Assembly: GCA_900315155.1 (NCBI GenBank) | Contig: OMYB01000008.1 | Span: forward strand, 1 to 64,000 | Length of the DNA: 64,000 bases | From: an uncultured Selenomonadales bacterium | Lineage (GTDB): Bacteria; Bacillota; Negativicutes; Selenomonadales; Selenomonadaceae | Reading direction: 5' to 3' | Shown here: positions 19,816-27,122 of the stretch, in pieces | Layout of the letters: each line of letters begins with the position of its first letter | Numbering within the stretch: the first letter of the stretch is position 1 | Notes under the pieces: model-generated | What the model saw: only the letters and a program-made list of their open reading frames with translations | Databases searched by the model: none | Told to the model about the DNA's origin: nothing | Program-made: the position numbers and the translations under genes

Positions 19816-21228
19816 TTACTTATTGATGTCTTCCCATTTCTCCTCGAGCTCAGCCACGATGCGGGCGTGCTCCTGCTCCGTGAGCGTGACCTTCGCGCGA
19901 TAGATGAAGCAGGAAAGGATGAGGAAGACAATCGGGATGGCGAACATGATAAGCTGGAAGTGGAACAGACCGTCAGCCGTGATGTCGGCTGCCGTAGCGC
20001 CGCCCGTCATGCCGACCCAGATGGCCACCATGCCGATGACGCCGCTGGAGATAGCACCGCCGAGTTTATCGATGAGCGGACGCACGCAGAGGCAGACCGC
20101 CTCATCGCGGTGACCGAGCTTCAGCTGGCCATACTCGACGGAGTCCGTAATCGTCATGAGAACGACGAGGAACACCAGTGGCTGCGGCAGGGCAAAGAGG
20201 CCTGCGCTGAACAGGGCCATCGGCACGCTCTTGCCGCTCATCGCGTAGCAGACGAGCGCGAATACCATGATGAAGACCGAGGCAAAGAAAAGTTTGCGAC
20301 GGCTGAATTTCGTCGTCAGAGCCGGGAACAGAGCCACGGCAGCGAGACCGATAATCGTGTTGATAACACCGAGGATGGAGAATTTCGTTGCATCACCGAT
20401 GACGTAGATGAAGTAATACAGGTTGAAGTTATTGACGACATTGATACCGAGGCCATAGACGAGATAAGCGATAGCCACCCAGAGCAGCTGGTCGTTCTGC
20501 GTGAGCACTTTAAAGACATCTTTAGCAGACGTATCCGTCTTGTTCTCGCGCAGGGCGCTGTCCTGCTCCTTCGTGCCGAGGCCGAGGATGATGGCGCCGA
20601 GCGTTGCGATACCGCCGCCGATGCAGGCGAAAGCGAACCAACCCGTCGGGTCGCCTGCGCCGCCGTTCTGGTTGACGGAGAAGAAGAGCACGACCGGCAT
20701 GACAATGACCGTGACGAGCTGGCCGCCGAACACGGAGCCGATACGGGCGATCGTAGCCGTGATTTCACGCTCATGCGAGTCAAAGGACAGAGCCGGAATC
20801 ATCGACCAGATGGCGACGTCCTTCGCGCTGTAGAAGATATCCATGATGAAATAGACGATGGCGAACAGGATGAGGTACGTCGTCGGGCTGGACATCGCGA
20901 GGCCGCGGAAATCCGTGAACAGAGCCGCGAGCGAGATAGCCGCGACGAACGCGCCCACGATGACCCAGGGCTTGAAACGGCCCCAGCGCGTCTTCGTCTT
21001 ATCGATGATGTTGCCGATAAACGGATCGACGAAGAGCTCGGCGATACGCAGGACGAGGATGATCGTCGTAACGATACCGATCATGTACTGATCGTGCGTC
21101 GTATCACCGGAATTGAACAGGTTGCTCGTGACGAAGATCATGAAATACGTAGCGAGCATGGCGTAGAACACGTCATGGCCGAACGTACCGCAAGCGTAGC
21201 AGATACGCTGCAAAGTTTTGCTATGCAT
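19816..21228 (-). CDS. GPH-family galactoside:cation symporter
   Basis: 470 residues, about 12 membrane segments. Typical GPH (MelB/LacS) features are visible: an N-terminal GTFGHDVFYAML segment, DPFIGNIIDKTKTRWGRFKPW after helix 2, and YGQLKLGHRDEA between helices 10 and 11. There is no C-terminal IIA-like domain, unlike LacS of streptococci. It sits just upstream of lacZ and the alpha-galactosidase, so lactose or melibiose are the likely substrates. A GGGGG site lies 9 bases before the ATG, immediately downstream of an unusual hairpin. Confidence 0.9.
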   Translation of the reverse strand: MHSKTLQRICYACGTFGHDVFYAMLATYFMIFVTSNLFNSGDTTHDQYMIGIVTTIILVLRIAELFVDPFIGNIIDKTKTRWGRFKPWVIVGAFVAAISLAALFTDFRGLAMSSPTTYLILFAIVYFIMDIFYSAKDVAIWSMIPALSFDSHEREITATIARIGSVFGGQLVTVIVMPVVLFFSVNQNGGAGDPTGWFAFACIGGGIATLGAIILGLGTKEQDSALRENKTDTSAKDVFKVLTQNDQLLWVAIAYLVYGLGINVVNNFNLYYFIYVIGDATKFSILGVINTIIGLAAVALFPALTTKFSRRKLFFASVFIMVFALVCYAMSGKSVPMALFSAGLFALPQPLVFLVVLMTITDSVEYGQLKLGHRDEAVCLCVRPLIDKLGGAISSGVIGMVAIWVGMTGGATAADITADGLFHFQLIMFAIPIVFLILSCFIYRAKVTLTEQEHARIVAELEEKWEDINK

Positions 21229-21240
21229 AAATTTTTACCC

Positions 21241-21297
21241 CCTGATAGGAATCGCTCCAACCGAACCGCCCTTTTTCGGTTGGAGCGTCTCCTGATA
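21241..21297 (-). repeat. Hairpin flanked by 7-bp direct repeats, between the kinase-like gene and the symporter
   Basis: A perfect 13-bp inverted repeat (CGCTCCAACCGAA, 21253-21287) with a 9-base loop is flanked by two exact copies of CCTGATA (21241-21247 and 21291-21297). No T-run follows, so it is not a normal terminator. It could be an RNA processing or stability element, or a tiny inserted element with a target duplication. Confidence 0.6.
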
Positions 21298-21319
21298 TTG
21301 ATAAGTCCTTGTGGACACC

Positions 21320-21934
21320 TTAGTCTTTCTTTGCCTGGATGGCGTCGATGTAAGCGATGATCGCATCGGCGATACGCGGCAGCGGAGCCTTCGCTGTGTT
21401 GATGACGAGATCGTAGTTCGCGCCATCGCCCCACTCCTGTCCCGTGTAGTAGTTATAGTAACGGGCGCGTTTCTTGTCCTCGCGGTCCAGTTCCTTGAGC
21501 GACTTGCCATCGTAGACATCCTTGCCGCGCATCTCACGATAGGTATCATCGGCGCAGACGAAAATATCAAAATGGTTATCCGTGTTGCGCAGGGCATAGT
21601 CCGCGCAGCGGCCGAGGAAGATGCACGGGCCGTCTTTTGCGATCTTGCGGATGACAGCCGACTCAGACATGAACATCTCCTGGCTGGACGGGCCCATGTG
21701 CGTACCGAAAGAGTGGAACGGCACAAAGCTCATGGAAAGCGGCTTGACCGCATTCTCCATCTCGAGCAGCTCCTTCTCGCTCAGGTCGTTGATGCCGAGC
21801 TTGGCCGCAGCCAGATGGACGAGCTGGCGGTCATACAACTTGACGCCGAGCTTCTCGGCGAGGATTCCTGCCAGTTCGCGGCCACCGGCACCATACTGAC
21901 GGCTGACTGTGATTACCATTTTGTTCTCATTCAT
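21320..21934 (-). CDS. Cytidylate kinase-like family protein
   Basis: 204 residues. It matches the 'cytidylate kinase-like' (Cytidylate_kin2) family: an N-terminal VITVSRQYGAGGRELA P-loop region, a central CIFLGRCADYAL block, and FDIFVCADDTYRE near the lid. The P-loop has GAGGRE where true nucleotide kinases have GxGK[ST], which is normal for this family. Its substrate is not known. It is the first gene of the galactoside locus, directly behind a promoter with two LacI-type operators, so its activity is presumably wanted during galactoside use. It is clearly not the essential Cmk. Confidence 0.8.
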   Translation of the reverse strand: MNENKMVITVSRQYGAGGRELAGILAEKLGVKLYDRQLVHLAAAKLGINDLSEKELLEMENAVKPLSMSFVPFHSFGTHMGPSSQEMFMSESAVIRKIAKDGPCIFLGRCADYALRNTDNHFDIFVCADDTYREMRGKDVYDGKSLKELDREDKKRARYYNYYTGQEWGDGANYDLVINTAKAPLPRIADAIIAYIDAIQAKKD

Positions 21935-21968
21935 ACAAGTTCCCCCTTGGCATAAATAAGTTCATTTT

Positions 21969-22081
21969 CGAAAGCGTTTTCTTTTATGCCACAAAAAAAA
22001 TATTTTTTGGATACTTTCTTGTGCGATAACGTTTTCTTTACCTACAGTCATTATTATACGCTTGCAATTAATAAAAATCAA
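21969..22081 (-). promoter_or_regulatory. Galactoside operon promoter with two LacI-type operators
   Basis: A strong promoter is visible: TTGATT (22076-22081), 17 bases, TATAAT (22053-22058). Downstream lie two near-identical palindromic sites, CGATAACGTTTTCT (22024-22037) and CGAAAGCGTTTTCT (21969-21982), which match at 12 of 14 positions and are exactly 55 bases apart. Both have the central-CG form of LacI/GalR and CcpA (cre) operators. They could bind a specific repressor, CcpA, or one each; no LacI-type gene is present in the window. Confidence 0.75.
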
Positions 22082-22153
22082 GTAGATTTTTGGATATTTC
22101 CCCTCGTTTTCAGAATTTAATACAAAGCGTTACAAAATTCCGTTTCGTACGCA

Positions 22154-22187
22154 AAAAGAGAGCCCGTATGCTTACAGGCTCTCTTTT
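22154..22187. terminator. Terminator of htpG
   Basis: A GAGAGCC / GGCTCTC stem extended by A/T pairs is followed by a T-run in both directions. It lies 43 bases after the htpG stop. Confidence 0.8.
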
Positions 22188-22229
22188 GTGACAGCATCTA
22201 TGTTTCTATATAAGGTACTTCTCTGGATC

Positions 22230-24185
22230 TTATTTTGCCATGAGCTCGGCGAGCTTCTTGGCGAACGCGACCGGATCATCCGGCATCATGCCCTCGACGA
22301 GCAGCGCCTGGTCGTAGAGCAGCCCGACGTAATCCTTGAACTCCTGGCTATCTTTGCCGTTATCATGCAGGGACTGCAGGCGCTGGAACAGCTCGTGATG
22401 CGGGTTGATCTCGAGGATGCGTCTTGCCTTGAACATCGGGTTGTCCATGCCCGAGAAGGTCTGCTCCATCGTGAGCGATGGGCCATTCTGATCGGCAACG
22501 AGGCAGACGGCGCTGGATTTCAGACGCGAAGAAACCTTGACATCCGCGACTTTATCGCCGAGGACTTCCTTGACATCCTTCATGAGGTCGTCGTTATCCT
22601 TCTGGATTTCCTCGGTCTCTTTCTTGACCTCTTGGCTCTCGGCATCGTCGAGGTCGAAGTCGCCGCGGCTGATCGACTGGAACGGCTTGCTGTCGTACTC
22701 GCGGATCGTCTCGATGCAGAACTCATCGACCGGGTCCGTGAGATAGAGAACCTCGATGCCCTTGTCGCGCAGCATCTCCATCTGCGGCAGATGCTCGATG
22801 GTCTCCTTATCCTTCGCCGTCGCATAGTATATCTTCTTCTGGCTTTCCGGCATGCGGTCGACGTATTCCTGGAACGTCACGAGCTTCTCGTCCTTCGAGG
22901 AAACAAAGAGCAGCAGGTCTTTGAGCTTGTCGACCGTGCCCTCGCCGTTGTAGATGCTGTTATAGATGCCGATCTTCAGGGATTTGCCATACTCGTTCCA
23001 GAATTTCTCATACCACTCGCGCTGGTTCTTGAGCTTCTTGCCGAGCGTCTTGAGGACGTTCTTCTCCAGCGCGCGGCCGATGACCTTGAGCTCACGGCTC
23101 TGCTGCAGGAGCTCACGCGAAATGTTCAGCGAGAGGTCCGGCGAATCGACGAGGCCTTTCATGAAGCCGAGGTAATCCGGCAGCAGGTCCTTGCACTTAT
23201 CCATGATGAACACGTGGCGGCTGTAGAGCTGCAGGCCCGGCTCATAATCCGTATGATAGAGGTTGAACGGTGCCTTTGCCGGAATGGCGAGCAGTGCCGT
23301 GTACTCGACCGTGCCCTCCGCCTTCGTGTGGAAGACCTCCATCGGATCTTCCCACTCATGGAACTGCTGCTTGAAGAATTCGTTGTACTCTTCCTGCTTG
23401 ACTTCGGACTTGTTCTTCGCCCAAAGCGGCTGCATCGAATTCAGCGTACGGAGTTCCGTGCGCTTGACTTTTTCCGCACCCTCGATGGGTTTACCATCCT
23501 TGTCTTTCGGCGTCTCCTCATACGTGAAGTTCATCTGGATCGGATAGCGCACATAGTCGGAATACTTCTTCACGAGGCCCTCGATCTTGTAGGTATCCGT
23601 GAAGTCCTCTTCGGCGCTGTCGCCATAGTATTCCTTGCCGAGCTCGATGGTGATCGTCGTGCCGCGTTTTTCCTTGTCGCACGGCTCGATCGTATAGCTG
23701 CCATCCGCGGCGGACTCCCATTTCCACCCCTGCTCCTCGCCGGCTTTGCGCGTGACGATCGTGACCTTGTCGCCGACCATGAACGCGGAGTAGAAACCGA
23801 CGCCGAACTGGCCAATCATTTCTTTGTCATCGACAGCGGCATTCTCCTCTTTTGCCTTCTTGAGCTGCTCGAGAAATGCCTTCGTACCGGACTTCGCAAT
23901 CGTGCCGATGTTCTCGATGAGCTCGTCCTTATTCATGCCGATACCGTTATCGGAAATCGTAATCGTGTGCGAATCCTTATCCGGAACGAGGAAGATATTA
24001 AACTGCTCGTCACCCTCGAGGATGTCCTTGTTCGTCAGGCTCTCGTAATGCACCTTGTCGATGGCATCCGATGCGTTGGAAATCAGCTCGCGCAGGAAAA
24101 TCTCGTGGTTCGTGTAGATGGAATGGATCATGAGGTCCAGCAGCTGTTTGGTTTCTGCCTGAAATTCATGGGTTTCTTTTGCCAT
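22230..24185 (-). CDS. htpG: Hsp90-family chaperone HtpG
   Basis: About 651 residues. The N-terminal GHKL ATPase domain shows ELISNASDAIDK, the DNGIGMNKDELIENIG loop and GQFGVGFYSAFMV; the middle domain has the SLNISRELLQQ segment, and a C-terminal dimerisation domain follows. It is a cytoplasmic ATP-dependent chaperone. The ATG at 24185 gives the conserved MAKETHEFQ start; a TTG two codons earlier lacks support. A CIRCE operator lies 47 bases upstream, so it belongs to the HrcA heat-shock regulon here. Confidence 0.96.
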   Translation of the reverse strand: MAKETHEFQAETKQLLDLMIHSIYTNHEIFLRELISNASDAIDKVHYESLTNKDILEGDEQFNIFLVPDKDSHTITISDNGIGMNKDELIENIGTIAKSGTKAFLEQLKKAKEENAAVDDKEMIGQFGVGFYSAFMVGDKVTIVTRKAGEEQGWKWESAADGSYTIEPCDKEKRGTTITIELGKEYYGDSAEEDFTDTYKIEGLVKKYSDYVRYPIQMNFTYEETPKDKDGKPIEGAEKVKRTELRTLNSMQPLWAKNKSEVKQEEYNEFFKQQFHEWEDPMEVFHTKAEGTVEYTALLAIPAKAPFNLYHTDYEPGLQLYSRHVFIMDKCKDLLPDYLGFMKGLVDSPDLSLNISRELLQQSRELKVIGRALEKNVLKTLGKKLKNQREWYEKFWNEYGKSLKIGIYNSIYNGEGTVDKLKDLLLFVSSKDEKLVTFQEYVDRMPESQKKIYYATAKDKETIEHLPQMEMLRDKGIEVLYLTDPVDEFCIETIREYDSKPFQSISRGDFDLDDAESQEVKKETEEIQKDNDDLMKDVKEVLGDKVADVKVSSRLKSSAVCLVADQNGPSLTMEQTFSGMDNPMFKARRILEINPHHELFQRLQSLHDNGKDSQEFKDYVGLLYDQALLVEGMMPDDPVAFAKKLAELMAK

Positions 24186-24231
24186 TTTCAAATCTGCCTT
24201 TCTTTATCGGAAATCTATGTTGCCAGGATTA

Positions 24232-24258
24232 TTAGCACTCTTTCTCTCCGAGTGCCAA
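24232..24258 (-). promoter_or_regulatory. CIRCE element (HrcA operator) upstream of htpG
   Basis: TTAGCACTC, nine bases, GAGTGCCAA: 17 of 18 arm positions match the CIRCE consensus. It lies between the htpG start and AT-rich promoter-like DNA. Confidence 0.9.
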
Positions 24259-24305
24259 GTCTATAACATACTATACTGCATAAAGAGCAAAAAGTCAAAT
24301 AAAAA

Positions 24306-24332
24306 GCACATCCACCATCGCGGCAGATGTGC
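24306..24332 (-). terminator. Terminator of the HPt gene
   Basis: A GCACATC / GATGTGC stem with a 13-base loop is followed by TTTTTATTT on the minus strand. Confidence 0.75.
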
Positions 24333-24358
24333 CTTCCCCTGAAATTCCGTTTTTCGCA

Positions 24359-24721
24359 TCATCCACAGATCAGGTGAATGACGGATATCGTCTCCTCGTA
24401 GCTTTCCTTCACACGGACGCCGATTTCCTTGACCTCATCCATGCTCTTCCCCGCGCGGATGGCCTGTACCGCCTCGTCAGAGACGTGGAACAGCTTCATG
24501 AGGCCGAGGTTGCCCGCCGTTCCTTTCAGCGTATGCACGGTCTTCTCCGCTTTCTCCCGGTCGCCATCCTGCAGCGACTGGCAGAAATTCTGGAACGAGG
24601 CGTCCGCCAGGAACTTGCCGAGGAATTTGTGATAGAGGGCTTTGTTGCCCATGAACCGCTCCAGGCCGGCTGCATAGTCGATGCCGGCGGCCTGAGCCTT
24701 AGCTTCCCATTCTTCTGCCAT
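24359..24721 (-). CDS. HPt (histidine phosphotransfer) domain protein
   Basis: 120 residues forming a single Hpt four-helix bundle. The phosphorylatable histidine is His63 in VHTLKGTAGNLG, the family signature. Such free-standing domains shuttle phosphate between hybrid kinases and response regulators. GGGGAGG precedes the ATG. It lies 27 bases downstream of the metal-sensor gene, but no hybrid kinase partner is encoded in the window; the two-component pair nearby is a simple NarL-type system that would not need it. Confidence 0.88.
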   Translation of the reverse strand: MAEEWEAKAQAAGIDYAAGLERFMGNKALYHKFLGKFLADASFQNFCQSLQDGDREKAEKTVHTLKGTAGNLGLMKLFHVSDEAVQAIRAGKSMDEVKEIGVRVKESYEETISVIHLICG

Positions 24722-24748
24722 AAAGCATACTCCTCCCCAAAACGATGA

Positions 24749-25072
24749 TTATTTCAGGAACTGATCGATGGCCTTGTCGAGATTCTTCAGCGCCTCGGTA
24801 TCGTTCTCCTTCACGGCATCCACGATGCAGTGCTGCATGTGATCCTTGAGGATAATCCGGCTGACGCCCTTGAGTGCACTGTCGACCGCACTGAGCTGGA
24901 TCAGGACCTCACTGCAGTCCCTCCCGCTCTCGATCATGTGCTTGATGGACTCGAGGTGGCCGATGAGGCGGCTCATGCGGTTGAGCACCGCTTTCGTCTG
25001 CGTATGGCTGTGGTGATGGCTGTGCGTGACAACCGTGCCATCCGGCATAACGTGACTATGTGTATCTGACAA
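24749..25072 (-). CDS. CsoR/RcnR-family metal-sensing repressor with His-rich N-terminus
   Basis: 107 residues. The four-helix CsoR/FrmR domain starts near residue 27 (KAVLNRMSRLIGHLESIKHMIESG). The ligands are Cys53, His78 and Cys82, with exactly the C-25-H-4-C spacing of copper-sensing CsoR. In front is a 25-residue extension with HSH and THSHHHSH clusters, which could bind further metal. No metal exporter or chaperone gene is adjacent, so the target is unknown. It is a DNA-binding repressor released by metal, most probably Cu(I); Ni/Co sensing of the RcnR type is less likely because those use other ligands. Confidence 0.85.
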   Translation of the reverse strand: MSDTHSHVMPDGTVVTHSHHHSHTQTKAVLNRMSRLIGHLESIKHMIESGRDCSEVLIQLSAVDSALKGVSRIILKDHMQHCIVDAVKENDTEALKNLDKAIDQFLK

Positions 25073-25152
25073 GACGAATTCTCCTTTTCCTGTTCTTCGC
25101 TATGTTTTCTATTCGAGACGAAGCCGCCAAAATCCTTCCTGCGGCGATAAAC

Positions 25153-26454
25153 TCATTGCTTCAGATAGGCATTGATTTCCTTCTGCAGCTTGTTGAGTGC
25201 ATTATTGTAAGGCACGGTTCCGTGGATGATGCGCGCAAGTTCCTTGTCAGCGAGCATCATCGCACCGTGATAGCGCGGGAACTTCGGCGCTGTCACGGCC
25301 TTGTCCAGGACCTGGCTGATTTTTTCGAGACTCAGCACGCTGCCGCCCGGTGCCTCATCATTGAGTTCTTGCTGTGCCGCCAGTACGACATCCCGCCGGA
25401 CGGGGAGCTCTTGCGTATGTTTCAACAGCTGCAGCTGGGTTTCCTCGTCATAGGAAAATTCCTTGAGCAGCTGCCAGGCAAGTGCTATGTGCTTCGTGCG
25501 GCTGCTGATGCCCGCCAGCGTGACCTGGACCGGAGAGCCTCCATCACCGGACGGCCCCTGCGGAAGCGGAAGGCAATCCCACTCAAAGGAACTGTATTTC
25601 TTGATGCGCCACGGATAGGGCTTATAGGCGCGGTATTCAGCAAAATTCATCGGGCGGAAGGCCACGCGGCCCATATCAAAATCCCGTGCCGTCACCTCCT
25701 GCCCATGTGCGAGAGCATGAATCTGCATCATAAGCTGTACGGATTCCTCCATGCGGTAATCCGCAAAAAAAGAGGCCCTGCCATCCTCGCGGAACGGCCG
25801 CAGCCCGTTCGTCGCCGCCGCGAGCTGCCAAGTATAGCCATAGCTGCCAAACTGGTCGAGCACACCATCGCCATCCGTATCCTTCGTCACGAGCCGGCAG
25901 ATACGCAGGAAATCCTCCCATGTCCCGGTCGTCGGCATGGGAATCCCCTCTCGCGCGAGCAGTGTCTTGTTGACGAACAGCATCGTCGGCACGCAGGATA
26001 TCGGCAGGGCATAACTTTTCCCTTGATATTGTCCATATGCAACAACTGCCGGGTAGTAGACATCGCTGTGAAAATCCTTGTCGGACGATGCGGTGCGGGA
26101 AAGGTCCATGAGCGCTCCCGATTCCGCATACCGGTTGAAATCATCCTCGGGCACAAGGAAGACATCCGGCTCCTGCCCGCCGAGGAACTGCTCGGCGAGC
26201 CACTCGGGATAGTCCTCCACCGTGATACCGCTCGTATAGACAACGCGTACCTCCGGATGCTTCTCCTCAAAACGGCGGATCGTCTCATCGAAAAAATCAT
26301 AACGGTCGCCATGCGGCACACCCCAGCGCGAACCGGCAGGAACGCCGATGCGCAGGACCGGGTGGCGCTGCTCCTGCCAAAGCCATCCCACGGCGAGAAA
26401 GAGGGCCAGGATGACGAGCAAGAAAAGAAGCCCTTTTTTCTTTGCCTGGCTCAT
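25153..26454 (-). CDS. Membrane-anchored extracellular solute-binding protein (SBP_bac_1 type)
   Basis: About 433 residues. An N-terminal membrane segment (LLFLLVILALFLAVGWLW) without lipobox or clear cleavage site anchors a family 1 sugar-binding domain (LRIGVPAG, FEEKHPEVRVVY, PDVFLVPEDDFNRY, ALPISCVPTMLFVN). It has no permease or ATPase partner nearby. Instead the ATG at 26454 overlaps the stop of the response regulator (ATGA), making it the last gene of a sensory operon. I infer a sensing rather than transport role. GGGGAGG precedes the ATG. Confidence 0.85.
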   Translation of the reverse strand: MSQAKKKGLLFLLVILALFLAVGWLWQEQRHPVLRIGVPAGSRWGVPHGDRYDFFDETIRRFEEKHPEVRVVYTSGITVEDYPEWLAEQFLGGQEPDVFLVPEDDFNRYAESGALMDLSRTASSDKDFHSDVYYPAVVAYGQYQGKSYALPISCVPTMLFVNKTLLAREGIPMPTTGTWEDFLRICRLVTKDTDGDGVLDQFGSYGYTWQLAAATNGLRPFREDGRASFFADYRMEESVQLMMQIHALAHGQEVTARDFDMGRVAFRPMNFAEYRAYKPYPWRIKKYSSFEWDCLPLPQGPSGDGGSPVQVTLAGISSRTKHIALAWQLLKEFSYDEETQLQLLKHTQELPVRRDVVLAAQQELNDEAPGGSVLSLEKISQVLDKAVTAPKFPRYHGAMMLADKELARIIHGTVPYNNALNKLQKEINAYLKQ

Positions 26455-27122
26455 GCTTCCTCCCCATTGGCTGCCATTCCTGTCTGCACAGCCCAAATGG
26501 CAAGCTGCGTGCGGTCGCGCAGGCCGAGCTTCGAGAGTGCCGAACTGAGATTGTTGCGCACTGTGCCATCGGAAAGGCTGAGCTGCGTGGCGATTTCCTT
26601 ATTGGAAAGACCGCAGCCCACGTAGTGTGCAACACGGCGCTCCGTGCGGCTGAGTTCCTCTGCGCCATGTGCATCGGTCTCGACCGACAGGTTCGACTGC
26701 GCCATCTGGGAAAAGAGCTTGACGACTTTGCCGACGATCTGCGGGTTCAGCATCGAGCCGCCCGAAACGACCGTGCGCACGGCTCCCGAGAGCTCCTGCA
26801 CCGATGCTCCCTTGAGCAGGTAACCGCTCGCACCGTATTTGAGTGCATTGTAGATATACTCATCATCGTCGAACGTCGTGAGGATGATGATGCGGACCTG
26901 CGGCCAGCGCTCCTTGACGATTTTCGTTGCCTGCACGCCGTCGAGCTCCGGCATGCGCACGTCCATGAGCACGACATCCGGCAGATTTGCCTTCATCCTC
27001 TCGAGGAGGGCGCGCCCGTTCTCCGCGAGGGCGACCACCTGCATATCCGGGTTCATGTCCAGGACGACCTTCAGACTTTCCCGGATCAGTTCCTGATCAT
27101 CCGCGATCATTATCTTTATCAT
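26451..27122 (-). CDS. NarL/LuxR-family response regulator
   Basis: 223 residues. The receiver domain has the acidic pair DD8-9, phospho-acceptor Asp54 in LMDVRMPELDG, Thr in LTTFDDDEYI and Lys in LLKGAS. The C-terminal LuxR-type HTH is LSRTERRVAHYVGCGLSNKE...LSDGTVRNNL. AGGAGG lies 6 bases before the ATG, inside the 3' end of the kinase gene with which it overlaps by 26 bases, so the pair is translationally coupled. Likely targets are the adjacent PTS genes and its own operon, by position only. Confidence 0.93.
   Translation of the reverse strand: MIKIMIADDQELIRESLKVVLDMNPDMQVVALAENGRALLERMKANLPDVVLMDVRMPELDGVQATKIVKERWPQVRIIILTTFDDDEYIYNALKYGASGYLLKGASVQELSGAVRTVVSGGSMLNPQIVGKVVKLFSQMAQSNLSVETDAHGAEELSRTERRVAHYVGCGLSNKEIATQLSLSDGTVRNNLSSALSKLGLRDRTQLAIWAVQTGMAANGEEA

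Noticed and set aside
22154-22187. Possible riboswitch in the gap upstream of the galactoside operon
   Set aside because: The only strong structure is the bidirectional htpG terminator; the rest is promoter, operators and A/T runs.
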